NCBI GenBank assembly: GCA_013205455.1
Contig: JABMMO010000156.1
Coordinates: 1-6,454, forward strand
Direction: 5' to 3'
Length of the DNA stretch: 6,454 bases
Source of the DNA: Actinomycetota bacterium
GTDB taxonomy: Bacteria; Actinomycetota; Actinomycetes; Nanopelagicales; Nanopelagicaceae
In this document: positions 1-5,603 of the stretch, piece after piece
Layout: every line of letters begins with the position of its first letter
Position numbering within the stretch: position 1 is the first letter of the stretch
The notes under the pieces: model-generated
What the model saw: only the letters and a program-made list of their open reading frames with translations
Databases searched by the model: none
What the model was told of the DNA's origin: nothing
Translations under genes and position numbers: made by a program

Positions 1-1
1 A

Positions 2-1177
2 CAACGGCAGAATTTGCAATTAATTGCGAGCGAAAACTTCACTTCTTCAGCAGTTCTCGCGGCGATGGGATCAACTCTTTCAAATAAATACGCAGAAGGT
101 TATCCAGGAAAACGTTATTACGGCGGTTGTGAAGAAGTTGACAAGGTTGAAGTGATTGGAATTGAACGAGCAAAATCACTTTTTGGCGCCGAACATGCAA
201 ACTTGCAACCACATTCTGGCGCAAGTGCAAACGTTGCGGTCTACCAAGCATTTACAAAACCTGGCGATACCGTACTTGCAATGTCACTTCCACATGGTGG
301 CCATTTAACGCACGGATCTAAAGTTAATTTTTCTGGAAAGTGGTTCAACATCGTTTCTTATGGCGTGCGCCAAGATAACGAGTTAATTGATTATGACGAA
401 CTTCGCGATTTAGCGATTGCCAATAAACCAAAAATGATTTGTTCGGGTGCAACCGCATACCCATCACTTATTGATTTTGAAAAAGTTCGTGCGATCTGTG
501 ATGAAGTTGGCGCAATCATGTGGGTAGATGCAGCACATTTCATCGGACTAGTTGCTGGTAAAGCTATTCCTTCGCCAGTTCCTTATGCAGATGTAGTTTC
601 ATTTACAACGCATAAAGTTTTGCGTGGTCCACGAGGCGGCATGATTCTTAGCAAAGCTGTGCATGCGCCAGCAATTGATAAAGCAGTCTTTCCAGGCATG
701 CAAGGTGGGCCAATCATGAGCGCAGTAGCCGGTAAAGCGGTAGCGCTAAAAGAGTGTGCCACCCTCGCGTATCAAAGTTATGCAAAGAACGTAATTAAGA
801 ATTGCCAAGCGCTTGCAAAATCCTTGGAAAATGAAGGAATGCGGGCGGTATCTGGCGGCACTGAAACCCATCTTGCGCTAATTGATATTAGAAAGACTGG
901 AATCAACGGAAAAGTAGCCGATGAGAGATGTGACGCTTCTGGCATTACTTTAAATAAGAATTCGATCCCGTTTGATCCAGAAGCGCCTTCAGTAACCAGC
1001 GGAATTCGTGTCGGAACTGCTGCAACCACCACCCAAGGAATGGGCGTCACCGAGATGCCAGCAATCGCATCCTTTATTGCACGCGCCATAAAAGATGGTG
1101 GCGACGAGAATGTAGCTAAAAAGATTCGTTCTGAAGTTCATGACTTCACCGCAAAATTTTCGGTATATAAAAGATAA
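2..1177 (+). CDS. glyA: Serine hydroxymethyltransferase, 5'-truncated by the window edge
   Basis: This PLP enzyme interconverts serine plus tetrahydrofolate with glycine plus methylene-tetrahydrofolate, the main cytosolic source of one-carbon units. The frame is already open at base 2 (Q-R-Q-N-L-Q-L-I-A-S-E-N-F). The TTG at 14 is therefore an internal Leu codon of the conserved LIASENF block, not a start, and roughly 25-30 N-terminal residues probably lie outside the window. Counting that Leu as residue 1, visible landmarks are YAEGYPGKRYYGG (about 26-38), HSGASAN (67-73), VDAAHFIGLVAG (171-182), with the PLP-ring Asp and His, and TTHKVLRGPRGG (198-209), where Lys201 (bases 614-616) is the predicted Schiff-base lysine. 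The C-terminal LNKNSIPFDP and VTSGIRVGT blocks are intact. The usual VDMAH reads VDAAH here, a mild substitution. The gene ends at a TAA and wecA follows after 19 bp. Function is near certain from these motifs. Confidence 0.97.
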   Translation, partial: QRQNLQLIASENFTSSAVLAAMGSTLSNKYAEGYPGKRYYGGCEEVDKVEVIGIERAKSLFGAEHANLQPHSGASANVAVYQAFTKPGDTVLAMSLPHGGHLTHGSKVNFSGKWFNIVSYGVRQDNELIDYDELRDLAIANKPKMICSGATAYPSLIDFEKVRAICDEVGAIMWVDAAHFIGLVAGKAIPSPVPYADVVSFTTHKVLRGPRGGMILSKAVHAPAIDKAVFPGMQGGPIMSAVAGKAVALKECATLAYQSYAKNVIKNCQALAKSLENEGMRAVSGGTETHLALIDIRKTGINGKVADERCDASGITLNKNSIPFDPEAPSVTSGIRVGTAATTTQGMGVTEMPAIASFIARAIKDGGDENVAKKIRSEVHDFTAKFSVYKR

Positions 1178-1196
1178 TTAGTAGCGTTTAAATTTA

Positions 1197-2291
1197 ATGC
1201 GCGAATATTTATTAACCCTCCTAATTGCGGCAACGCTCTGCTATTTAGTTACGCCATTTATCCAAAAGTTAGCCATTAGGTGGCGGGTAGTTGCGGGAAT
1301 TCGTGATCGAGATATCCATACTGAAATTACGCCTAGATGGGGCGGAGTTGCAATGTGGATTGCACTTGGCCTAACGCTTTTAATCGTGCGCGATTTACAT
1401 TTGGTTGGAAAAGCATATGGGCGAGAGTTACAAGGGATTTTCTTAGCAGCTACTTTTGTAGTTTTGCTTGGCGCGCTAGATGATCGTTTTGAATTAGATG
1501 CAGTTACAAAATTAGCCGGACAAGGTTTGGCAGCTGGAATTTTATTAATTCACGGAATTCAAATTCTTTGGTTGCCCATTAATGGCATTCTGATTATTCC
1601 TTCGAATATTGGCCAACTTTTAACGGTTTTAATAGTTATGGTCACCATTAATGCCGTTAACTTTATTGATGGTTTAGATGGACTAGCCGTTGGGGTGGTA
1701 GCTATTGCATCTGGGTGCTTTTTTGCCTTCGCCTATCTATTAGCGGTAACTAATGGCTTTACTCGCGCTGGCGCACCTTCGCTCATGACGGTTATCTTGA
1801 TAGGGCTATGTATCGGATTCTTGCCACATAACTCGAATCCAGCTCGGATGTTTATGGGGGATTCGGGGTCAATGTTATTAGGTTTAATACTTGCAGCTTC
1901 TGCAATAACACTTACCGGGCAGATTGATGCCAATGCACTTTCAGCAGAGAGTATTGGGCCAGCGCTACTACCACTCTTTTTACCATTTGCGGTTCTAGCA
2001 ATTCCACTTCTTGATCTAGTTTTAGCAATTTTGCGCCGTACCAGTTCTGGTAAATCACCTTTCGCGCCAGATAAGTTGCACTTACACCACAGGTTACTTG
2101 CATCGGGCAATTCTCAAAATAGAACTGCAATAGTGTTATATCTATGGACTGCTACCTTTGCGATACCAGTTACAGTTGCAGCATTCGCGCCAATCTGGAT
2201 TGCATTTCTAGTAGCAATGCTTTTGGCAGCTATTGCTTTCTATGCTAGAAAGCGAACCCTAGACCGAAATGGGAATTTACTAAATGTCTAA
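1197..2291 (+). CDS. wecA: WecA/TagO/Rfe-type undecaprenyl (polyprenyl)-phosphate GlcNAc-1-phosphate transferase
   Basis: This integral membrane enzyme of the MraY/WecA family transfers a sugar-1-phosphate, usually GlcNAc-1-P from UDP-GlcNAc, to a polyprenyl phosphate. This starts a cell-wall or envelope glycan on the cytoplasmic face. The 364 residues are strongly hydrophobic, with about ten or eleven likely membrane segments. Family motifs appear in order: TPRWGG (45-50), the Mg-binding LGALDDRFELD (91-101, Asp95/Asp96), NAVNFIDGLDGLAVG (152-166), FMGDSGSMLLG (219-229) and DKLHLHHRLL (292-301). The last motif separates WecA/TagO relatives from MraY. The ATG at 1197 has no convincing Shine-Dalgarno in the 19-bp gap after glyA, so it may depend on readthrough from glyA or on an internal promoter. 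Its end overlaps the atpI-like start by 8 bp. The acceptor lipid and the final polymer cannot be read from the sequence. The neighbouring position beside atp genes is common in actinobacteria. Confidence 0.93.
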   Translation: MREYLLTLLIAATLCYLVTPFIQKLAIRWRVVAGIRDRDIHTEITPRWGGVAMWIALGLTLLIVRDLHLVGKAYGRELQGIFLAATFVVLLGALDDRFELDAVTKLAGQGLAAGILLIHGIQILWLPINGILIIPSNIGQLLTVLIVMVTINAVNFIDGLDGLAVGVVAIASGCFFAFAYLLAVTNGFTRAGAPSLMTVILIGLCIGFLPHNSNPARMFMGDSGSMLLGLILAASAITLTGQIDANALSAESIGPALLPLFLPFAVLAIPLLDLVLAILRRTSSGKSPFAPDKLHLHHRLLASGNSQNRTAIVLYLWTATFAIPVTVAAFAPIWIAFLVAMLLAAIAFYARKRTLDRNGNLLNV

Positions 2292-2700
2292 TCTTTCAGT
2301 TGAAATGAAATTATGGCGTGGCGCGCTGATTCCATCTTTAGTAGTCGGAATTTTGGGATTAATTTTTGCTACGCTAATACGAGGCCAATCTGGGCTAATT
2401 GGCGCGCTACTCGCACAGTTCATCGTTCTAATATTTTTTGCGATTCACTTACTGATTTCAAAATTTTCTAATAATTTAGAGCCGATGATGGTGATGGTTC
2501 TAGCAATGACTTCATACTTTGCAAAAGTATTGACTATGGGAGTTTTTTTATTGGTGCTGATGAAAAATACCAATCGAGAATTTCTAGACCGACAGAGTTT
2601 TGCCATAGTTGCAATTGCGATCACAATGGCATGGCTTGCTGGGGAGATTCGGGCTTTTCTTAAATTACGATTAACAATGCCGCTTCCTAAGCGTGACTGA
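2284..2700 (+). CDS. atpI: AtpI-like ATP synthase accessory membrane protein
   Basis: This 138-residue membrane protein has four likely transmembrane segments (about 14-32, 36-59, 67-93 and 105-123) and a short basic C-terminus ending PLPKRD. Length, topology, a lysine in the third segment (SYFAKVLTMG, 78-86), the WLAGEIRAFLKL tail (117-128) and position just upstream of atpB match the ATP synthase protein I group of actinobacteria. AtpI proteins have been linked to c-ring assembly and to ion uptake, but they are dispensable in several bacteria, so the exact role here is inferred. The start ATG lies inside the last codons of wecA (shared 8 bases ATGTCTAA). There is only a weak GGGA about ten bases upstream, so translation is probably coupled to wecA. 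The family is poorly conserved in sequence, and the call rests as much on context and topology as on motifs. Confidence 0.75.
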   Translation: MSNLSVEMKLWRGALIPSLVVGILGLIFATLIRGQSGLIGALLAQFIVLIFFAIHLLISKFSNNLEPMMVMVLAMTSYFAKVLTMGVFLLVLMKNTNREFLDRQSFAIVAIAITMAWLAGEIRAFLKLRLTMPLPKRD

Positions 2701-2702
2701 TA

Positions 2703-2738
2703 TTGCCTTGCACCTCGTTCTCCAATAGATTTGACCCA
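2703..2738 (+). promoter_or_regulatory. Candidate leaderless promoter for the atpZ-like gene
   Basis: TTGCCT (2703-2708) and TAGATT (2726-2731) are separated by exactly 17 bp and resemble sigma-70-type -35 and -10 boxes (the -10 matches TANNNT). The A of the ATG at 2738 sits 7 bases beyond the -10, where transcription would be expected to begin. No Shine-Dalgarno precedes that ATG. Together this fits a leaderless mRNA, common in actinobacteria. It is inferred from sequence only, and AT-rich DNA gives chance matches. Confidence 0.5.
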
Positions 2739-2926
2739 TGGCAACCAAAGATGAAGGCGCGTTTTGGTCAATAATCGGGTACTTACTTTCAGGGTTTTTA
2801 ATCTGGGGTGGAATCGGCTGGCTCGCTGACCATTTTCTAGGCACCCACATCCTTTTCTTAGTTGGAATGTTGATGGGTACGGTCGCCTCTCTCTTCTTGA
2901 TTTGGATCCGTTTCGTTAAAGAGTAG
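2738..2926 (+). CDS. atpZ: AtpZ/AtpI-family small membrane protein (putative F0F1-ATPase subunit)
   Basis: This 62-residue protein has two predicted transmembrane helices (about 9-29 and 36-57) joined by a short turn. The pattern GYLLSGFLIWGGIGWLADHF (14-33), followed by LGTH and a second glycine-containing helix, resembles the small AtpZ/ATPase_gene1 family encoded beside F1F0 ATP synthases. A glycine-rich first helix ending in an Asp is typical of that family. In alkaliphilic Bacillus, AtpZ with AtpI has been linked to divalent-cation uptake for the synthase. Whether that applies here is unknown. The ATG at 2738 lacks a Shine-Dalgarno but has a promoter-like element placed for leaderless expression. 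The gene is 37 bp downstream of atpI-like and is followed directly by two hairpins. The family call is good; the function is tentative. Confidence 0.75.
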   Translation: MATKDEGAFWSIIGYLLSGFLIWGGIGWLADHFLGTHILFLVGMLMGTVASLFLIWIRFVKE

Positions 2927-2952
2927 GAGTTTCCAACTCGGGCATTTTGCCC
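2927..2952 (+). other. Two back-to-back 13-nt stem-loops directly after the atpZ-like stop
   Basis: Starting on the base after the TAG stop, GAGTT-TCC-AACTC (2927-2939) is followed without a gap by GGGCA-TTT-TGCCC (2940-2952). Each is a perfect 5-bp stem with a 3-base loop. No U-run follows, so this is not a classical intrinsic terminator. It could be a weak U-less terminator, a pause or processing site, or mRNA 3'-end protection separating the accessory genes from the atpB transcript. The two stems are seen directly; the role is inferred. Confidence 0.45.
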
Positions 2953-3047
2953 AATTCACCACCTAAGTGACCTATAACTCATGGAACCCGGTTTGGCGAT
3001 AGCACCTCTTTACATCTAAGTTTGGGCGCGGATTAGGTTACTTCCCT

Positions 3048-3077
3048 TTGCCAAAGCCGCGGAATACTCAATAACTT
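3048..3077 (+). promoter_or_regulatory. Candidate promoter for atpB and the downstream atp genes
   Basis: TTGCCA (3048-3053) and TAACTT (3072-3077) are 18 bp apart and resemble -35 and -10 boxes. Transcription would begin near 3084, giving a leader of about 24 bases that contains the AAGGAG ribosome site. The -35 overlaps an 11-base interrupted palindrome, CTTTG-C-CAAAG (3046-3056), which could be an operator or chance. A promoter in this 181-bp spacer is plausible because it is by far the longest gap in the window and precedes the core subunits. The exact boxes are uncertain. Confidence 0.4.
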
Positions 3078-3094
3078 ACATATTCCAGATTTTT

Positions 3095-3100
3095 AAGGAG
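3095..3100 (+). promoter_or_regulatory. Strong Shine-Dalgarno that decides the atpB start
   Basis: AAGGAG at 3095-3100 is a near-perfect Shine-Dalgarno. It is 7 bases before the TTG at 3108 but only 1 base before the in-frame TTG at 3102. The spacing favours 3108. No ATG or GTG start lies at a suitable distance. Confidence 0.75.
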
Positions 3101-3107
3101 CTTGATT

Positions 3108-3890
3108 TTGTCGCTGTTGCTAGCAAAAGCAGAGAGTGGTTTCGAACCACCTAGCGCCGCCGACTTTGAATTCCAACCTATTTTTGGAAATAGCATCTAT
3201 TTCACAAAGCCAGTTTTTATGGTTTTTCTTTCAGTATTAGTAATTTCAGTTTTCTTTATAACTTCGGCGCGTAAGGCTGCAATTGTTCCTTCTCGAATGC
3301 AATTTGCTGGGGAATCCGTTTATGGCTTCGTTCGCAAAACAATTGGCGAAGAAGTTATCGGTCCAGAGTTCATGCGTTTTATGCCGTTCTTATTTTCACT
3401 TTTTACATTTGTACTTGTAAATAATCTCTTTGGAATTTTCCCACTTTTGCAATTCCCAACAATGTCTCGTATTGGTTTCCCAATTTCAATAACTATCTGT
3501 ACCTATCTGGTTTATCACTTTGTTTCAGTAAAACATAAAGGGCTTTTGCCTTACTTAAAGGAAATTTGCTTCATGCCAGGTATTCCAAAACCGGTGTATT
3601 TGATTCTAACTCCCGTTGAGATCGCGACTTATTTCATTACCCGTCCATTAACACTTGCTATGCGGTTATTTGCAAATATGTTTGCAGGTCACTTATTACT
3701 TCTGATATTTACACTTGGCGGAGAGTATTTGTTGCATGGCGGCTTAATTTTTAAGTTTATGAGTATATTTTCATTTAGTTTTGCAATCGGGCTTACCTTC
3801 TTTGAGTTTGGTATTCAATGCCTCCAGGCTTACATTTTTACCTTGCTTTCTGCACTTTACATCGCCGGAGCACTTGCCGACGAGCACTAA
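3108..3890 (+). CDS. atpB: F-type ATP synthase subunit a
   Basis: Subunit a forms the two ion half-channels beside the c-ring in the membrane sector. From the TTG at 3108 the protein has 260 residues. A TTG at 3102 would add two, but it sits too close to the AAGGAG site. The essential stator arginine is Arg186 within LAMRLFANM. Nine residues later is His195 where E. coli has Glu219. Glu233 lies seven before the conserved Gln240 (LQAYIF), where E. coli has His245. This is the swapped His/Glu pair found in many other bacteria and in mitochondria. Other family features are FVLVNNLFG (about 101-109), ITRPLT before the arginine, and several hydrophobic helices. The N-terminus is short, with no obvious cleaved signal. 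The gene ends at 3890 and atpE follows after 60 bp containing a stem-loop. Confidence 0.96.
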   Translation: MSLLLAKAESGFEPPSAADFEFQPIFGNSIYFTKPVFMVFLSVLVISVFFITSARKAAIVPSRMQFAGESVYGFVRKTIGEEVIGPEFMRFMPFLFSLFTFVLVNNLFGIFPLLQFPTMSRIGFPISITICTYLVYHFVSVKHKGLLPYLKEICFMPGIPKPVYLILTPVEIATYFITRPLTLAMRLFANMFAGHLLLLIFTLGGEYLLHGGLIFKFMSIFSFSFAIGLTFFEFGIQCLQAYIFTLLSALYIAGALADEH

Positions 3891-3898
3891 AAATAGAT

Positions 3899-3922
3899 TT
3901 GTCCAAACACCCGTTTGGTCAA
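3899..3922 (+). other. Stem-loop in the atpB-atpE spacer
   Basis: CCAAAC (3903-3908) and GTTTGG (3913-3918) form a perfect 6-bp stem around the loop ACCC. After a single T/T mismatch the stem continues with TTG (3899-3901) pairing CAA (3920-3922). The 3' side runs into an A/T-rich, probably unstructured stretch (3921-3938) just before the atpE ribosome site. There is no U-run, so termination is unlikely. It may be an RNA processing or stabilising element, or part of a translational enhancer raising c-subunit output. The role is inferred. Confidence 0.55.
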
Positions 3923-3950
3923 TAAATAAAATATGTGAAAGGGAAGAGAA

Positions 3951-4154
3951 ATGGAAGGCACACTCGCAATCGTGGGATTCGGCCTCTCGACTATTGGACC
4001 AGGTACAGCAACTGGTTTAATTTTCGCGGCATACATCAATGGCGTCGCACGCCAACCAGAAGCACGTTCAATCCTGCAACCAATTGCGTTCTTAGGTTTC
4101 GCACTTGCAGAAGCATTGGCGCTTTTTGGTCTCGTACTCGCATTCGTTCTCTAA
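3951..4154 (+). CDS. atpE: F-type ATP synthase subunit c (proteolipid)
   Basis: Many copies of this two-helix hairpin form the rotor ring that carries ions across the membrane. The 67 residues comprise helix 1 (about 4-29), the polar loop NGVARQPEA (30-38), whose Arg-Gln-Pro contacts the central stalk, and helix 2 (about 42-66). Glu54 in [11 protein letters not shown] is the ion-binding carboxylate, equivalent to E. coli Asp61. The residue after it is Ala55, not Ser or Thr, which argues for protons rather than sodium. Helix 1 reads GPGTATG, with Thr19, Ala20 and Thr21 in the usually glycine-rich packing stretch. The N-terminus is shorter than in many actinobacterial relatives (roughly 76-80). 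The ATG at 3951 is preceded at 7 bases by an AAAGGG-type ribosome site. The upstream stem-loop and A-rich leader suggest enhanced translation. Confidence 0.96.
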   Translation: MEGTLAIVGFGLSTIGPGTATGLIFAAYINGVARQPEARSILQPIAFLGFALAEALALFGLVLAFVL

Positions 4155-4172
4155 TTCGATAGAGGATAAAAG

Positions 4173-4724
4173 ATGAACAAGAGCTTTAGTATTTTGGCTG
4201 CAGCGGAGAGCACACATAGCCCAGTAGTTCCGCAACCTGCTGAAATCATCGTTGGCTTAGTTGCCTTCACAATCTTGTTTTTATTACTTCGCGCCAAAGC
4301 TGTGCCAAAGTTTGAAGCAGCATATAAATCTCGTACCGATGCAATTCAAGGTGGAATGGAACGTGCTGAAAAAGCACAACTAGAAGCCGAGAACGCGCTA
4401 CGAAGTTATACCGCTCAACTTGCAGAAGCTCGTGGTGAAGCCCAGAAACTTCGAGAAGAAGCTCGAGTGGAAGGCGCCGAAATAATTGAACAGATGCGCA
4501 CAACTGCGCAAGAAGAAGCATCACGCATTACTACAGCAGCTCGTGCAGCTATTGAGGCAGAACGCCAACAAGCGCTCAACTCTTTAGTAAGCGAAGTCGG
4601 GTCAATTGCAACTGCGTTAGCTTCCAAAATTGTTGGTGAATCACTTGATGACCAGGTCCGTCAATCAAGAGTTGTTGAACGATTCTTGAGTGATCTTGAG
4701 TCAAATTCGGAGGCGAAGAAGTAG
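4173..4724 (+). CDS. atpF: F-type ATP synthase subunit b
   Basis: Subunit b is the peripheral-stalk strut that joins membrane subunit a to the F1 head through delta. The 183 residues show a short polar N-terminus, one membrane helix (about 24-40, IIVGLVAFTILFLLLRA) and the VPKFEAAYKSRTDAIQGGMERAE stretch at its base. This is followed by a long charged, alanine-rich helical region (about 55-165) expected to form a coiled coil. The alternating EA/AE/REEAR pattern is typical. The ATG at 4173 follows AGAGGA (4161-4166) at 6 bases, 18 bp after atpE. It is a separate gene, not fused to delta as in mycobacteria. The stop is only 2 bp before the atpH start, and the likely atpH ribosome site (GGAGG, 4709-4713) lies inside the last codons of this gene. 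Confidence 0.94.
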   Translation: MNKSFSILAAAESTHSPVVPQPAEIIVGLVAFTILFLLLRAKAVPKFEAAYKSRTDAIQGGMERAEKAQLEAENALRSYTAQLAEARGEAQKLREEARVEGAEIIEQMRTTAQEEASRITTAARAAIEAERQQALNSLVSEVGSIATALASKIVGESLDDQVRQSRVVERFLSDLESNSEAKK

Positions 4725-4726
4725 CC

Positions 4727-5569
4727 ATGACACTTGCCATGAAAGGAGCCAGTCGACAATCACTTGCTGGTGCTCGCGCATTGTTAGAGAAGAAAATCTC
4801 TAGCCTTGAGAGCGCTGGCATTTCCAAGGTTTCGACTGATTTACTTTCAATGGTGGCTGTTTTTGATTCCAATATCGCGCTGAGTCGAGCCCTAACTGAT
4901 CCTTCACGCAAAACGGAAGATAAATCGGAACTGGTAAAACGGGTATTTGAAAATGGAGTCAGCGAGACGACTTTTGCATTTGTAAAAGAATTAATCGCGC
5001 TCCGTTGGTCATATGCATCTGATTTAGTTCGAGCAATCGAACGATTAGGCGTTGAAACCGAAGCTGCGGCTGCTGAAAAAGACGGTGCACTCGATCGACT
5101 CGAATCTGAACTTTTTGCTTTCACACAAACCATTCAGGACTCTTCCGAATTGCGCGCGGTATTGGCAGATAGAACGGTGCAATCAACTGCAAAGAAGAGC
5201 GCGCTCATTCGAACTTTACTTAACGGTAAAGCTACTGAATCTACGATTCGATTAATTGGTGCAATGGTTGATCAACCACGTGGCCGAAACGTTGAAGCCG
5301 GAATGCGCGATCTGACAGAAGCAGTAGCAGCAAGAAAAAATCGAACCATCGTTCATGTGAAGAGTGCAATTGTGCTCTCAAAAGAACAGATAGATCGCAT
5401 TACCAAATCACTTTCAGCACAAATTGGTGCCACAGTTCGATTAAATGTCGAAATTGATTCAAAAATTCTTGGTGGACTTTCAGTTCGCTTTGGTGATGAA
5501 TTAATTGACGGTTCAATCGCTACTCGCATTATTGGTGCAGAACGTACGCTCTCTGGACAGAGTGCGTAA
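4727..5569 (+). CDS. atpH: F-type ATP synthase subunit delta (OSCP)
   Basis: Delta links the top of the alpha3beta3 head to the b stalk. The 280 residues match the long delta form of actinobacteria. An N-terminal helical domain begins near MKGASRQSLAGAR and contains LSRALTDPSRK (about 51-61) and FVKELIALRWS. A C-terminal OSCP domain ends with the diagnostic ILGGLSVRFGDELIDGSIATRI (about 247-268). Two in-frame ATGs are possible, at 4727 and 4739. The later one matches where I recall Streptomyces homologues starting (M-x-GASR). The first is 13 bases from the GGAGG in atpF, a long spacing, while the second has no ribosome site of its own. I chose 4727 with moderate certainty. The 2-bp gap to atpF suggests translational coupling. 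The next gene, atpA, follows after 34 purine-rich bases. Confidence 0.94.
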   Translation: MTLAMKGASRQSLAGARALLEKKISSLESAGISKVSTDLLSMVAVFDSNIALSRALTDPSRKTEDKSELVKRVFENGVSETTFAFVKELIALRWSYASDLVRAIERLGVETEAAAAEKDGALDRLESELFAFTQTIQDSSELRAVLADRTVQSTAKKSALIRTLLNGKATESTIRLIGAMVDQPRGRNVEAGMRDLTEAVAARKNRTIVHVKSAIVLSKEQIDRITKSLSAQIGATVRLNVEIDSKILGGLSVRFGDELIDGSIATRIIGAERTLSGQSA

Positions 5570-5603
5570 GAGTTAAAGATAGAAAAGAAAAGGGAGAAAT
5601 AAA

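Noticed and set aside
14..16. TTG at 14 as the glyA start
   Set aside because: The frame continues upstream with residues (QRQN) fitting the conserved N-terminal region, so the gene is simply cut by the window edge.
1132..1164. Two adjacent inverted repeats near the end of glyA (TGAAGT/ACTTCA and ACCG/CGGT)
   Set aside because: They lie within the coding sequence, the second has a bulge, and no U-run follows, so a terminator call is not supported.
1164..1187. AT-rich TATAAA/GATAAT/TAGCGT boxes before wecA as a promoter
   Set aside because: No -35-like hexamer at an acceptable distance, and the distance to the ATG does not fit leaderless initiation well.
1733..2110. 125-codon open frame on the - strand inside wecA
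   Set aside because: It is antisense to a gene with all family motifs intact, and has no independent evidence of coding.
2981..3019. 12-codon ATG frame (MEPGLAIAPLYI) in the atpB leader, a possible leader peptide
   Set aside because: No Shine-Dalgarno and no repeated regulatory codons; the nearby TATAAC is only 2 bases from the ATG, too close for leaderless initiation. A short frame like this is expected by chance.
3781..4162. Overlapping + strand open frames of 75-79 codons across the atpB end and atpE
   Set aside because: They are out of frame with atpB and atpE, whose own frames carry clear family motifs; no family resemblance in these translations.
4576..5133. 185-codon open frame on the - strand across the atpF/atpH junction
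   Set aside because: It lies antisense to two well-supported genes, has a Ser-rich low-complexity translation, and shows no recognisable motif or ribosome site.
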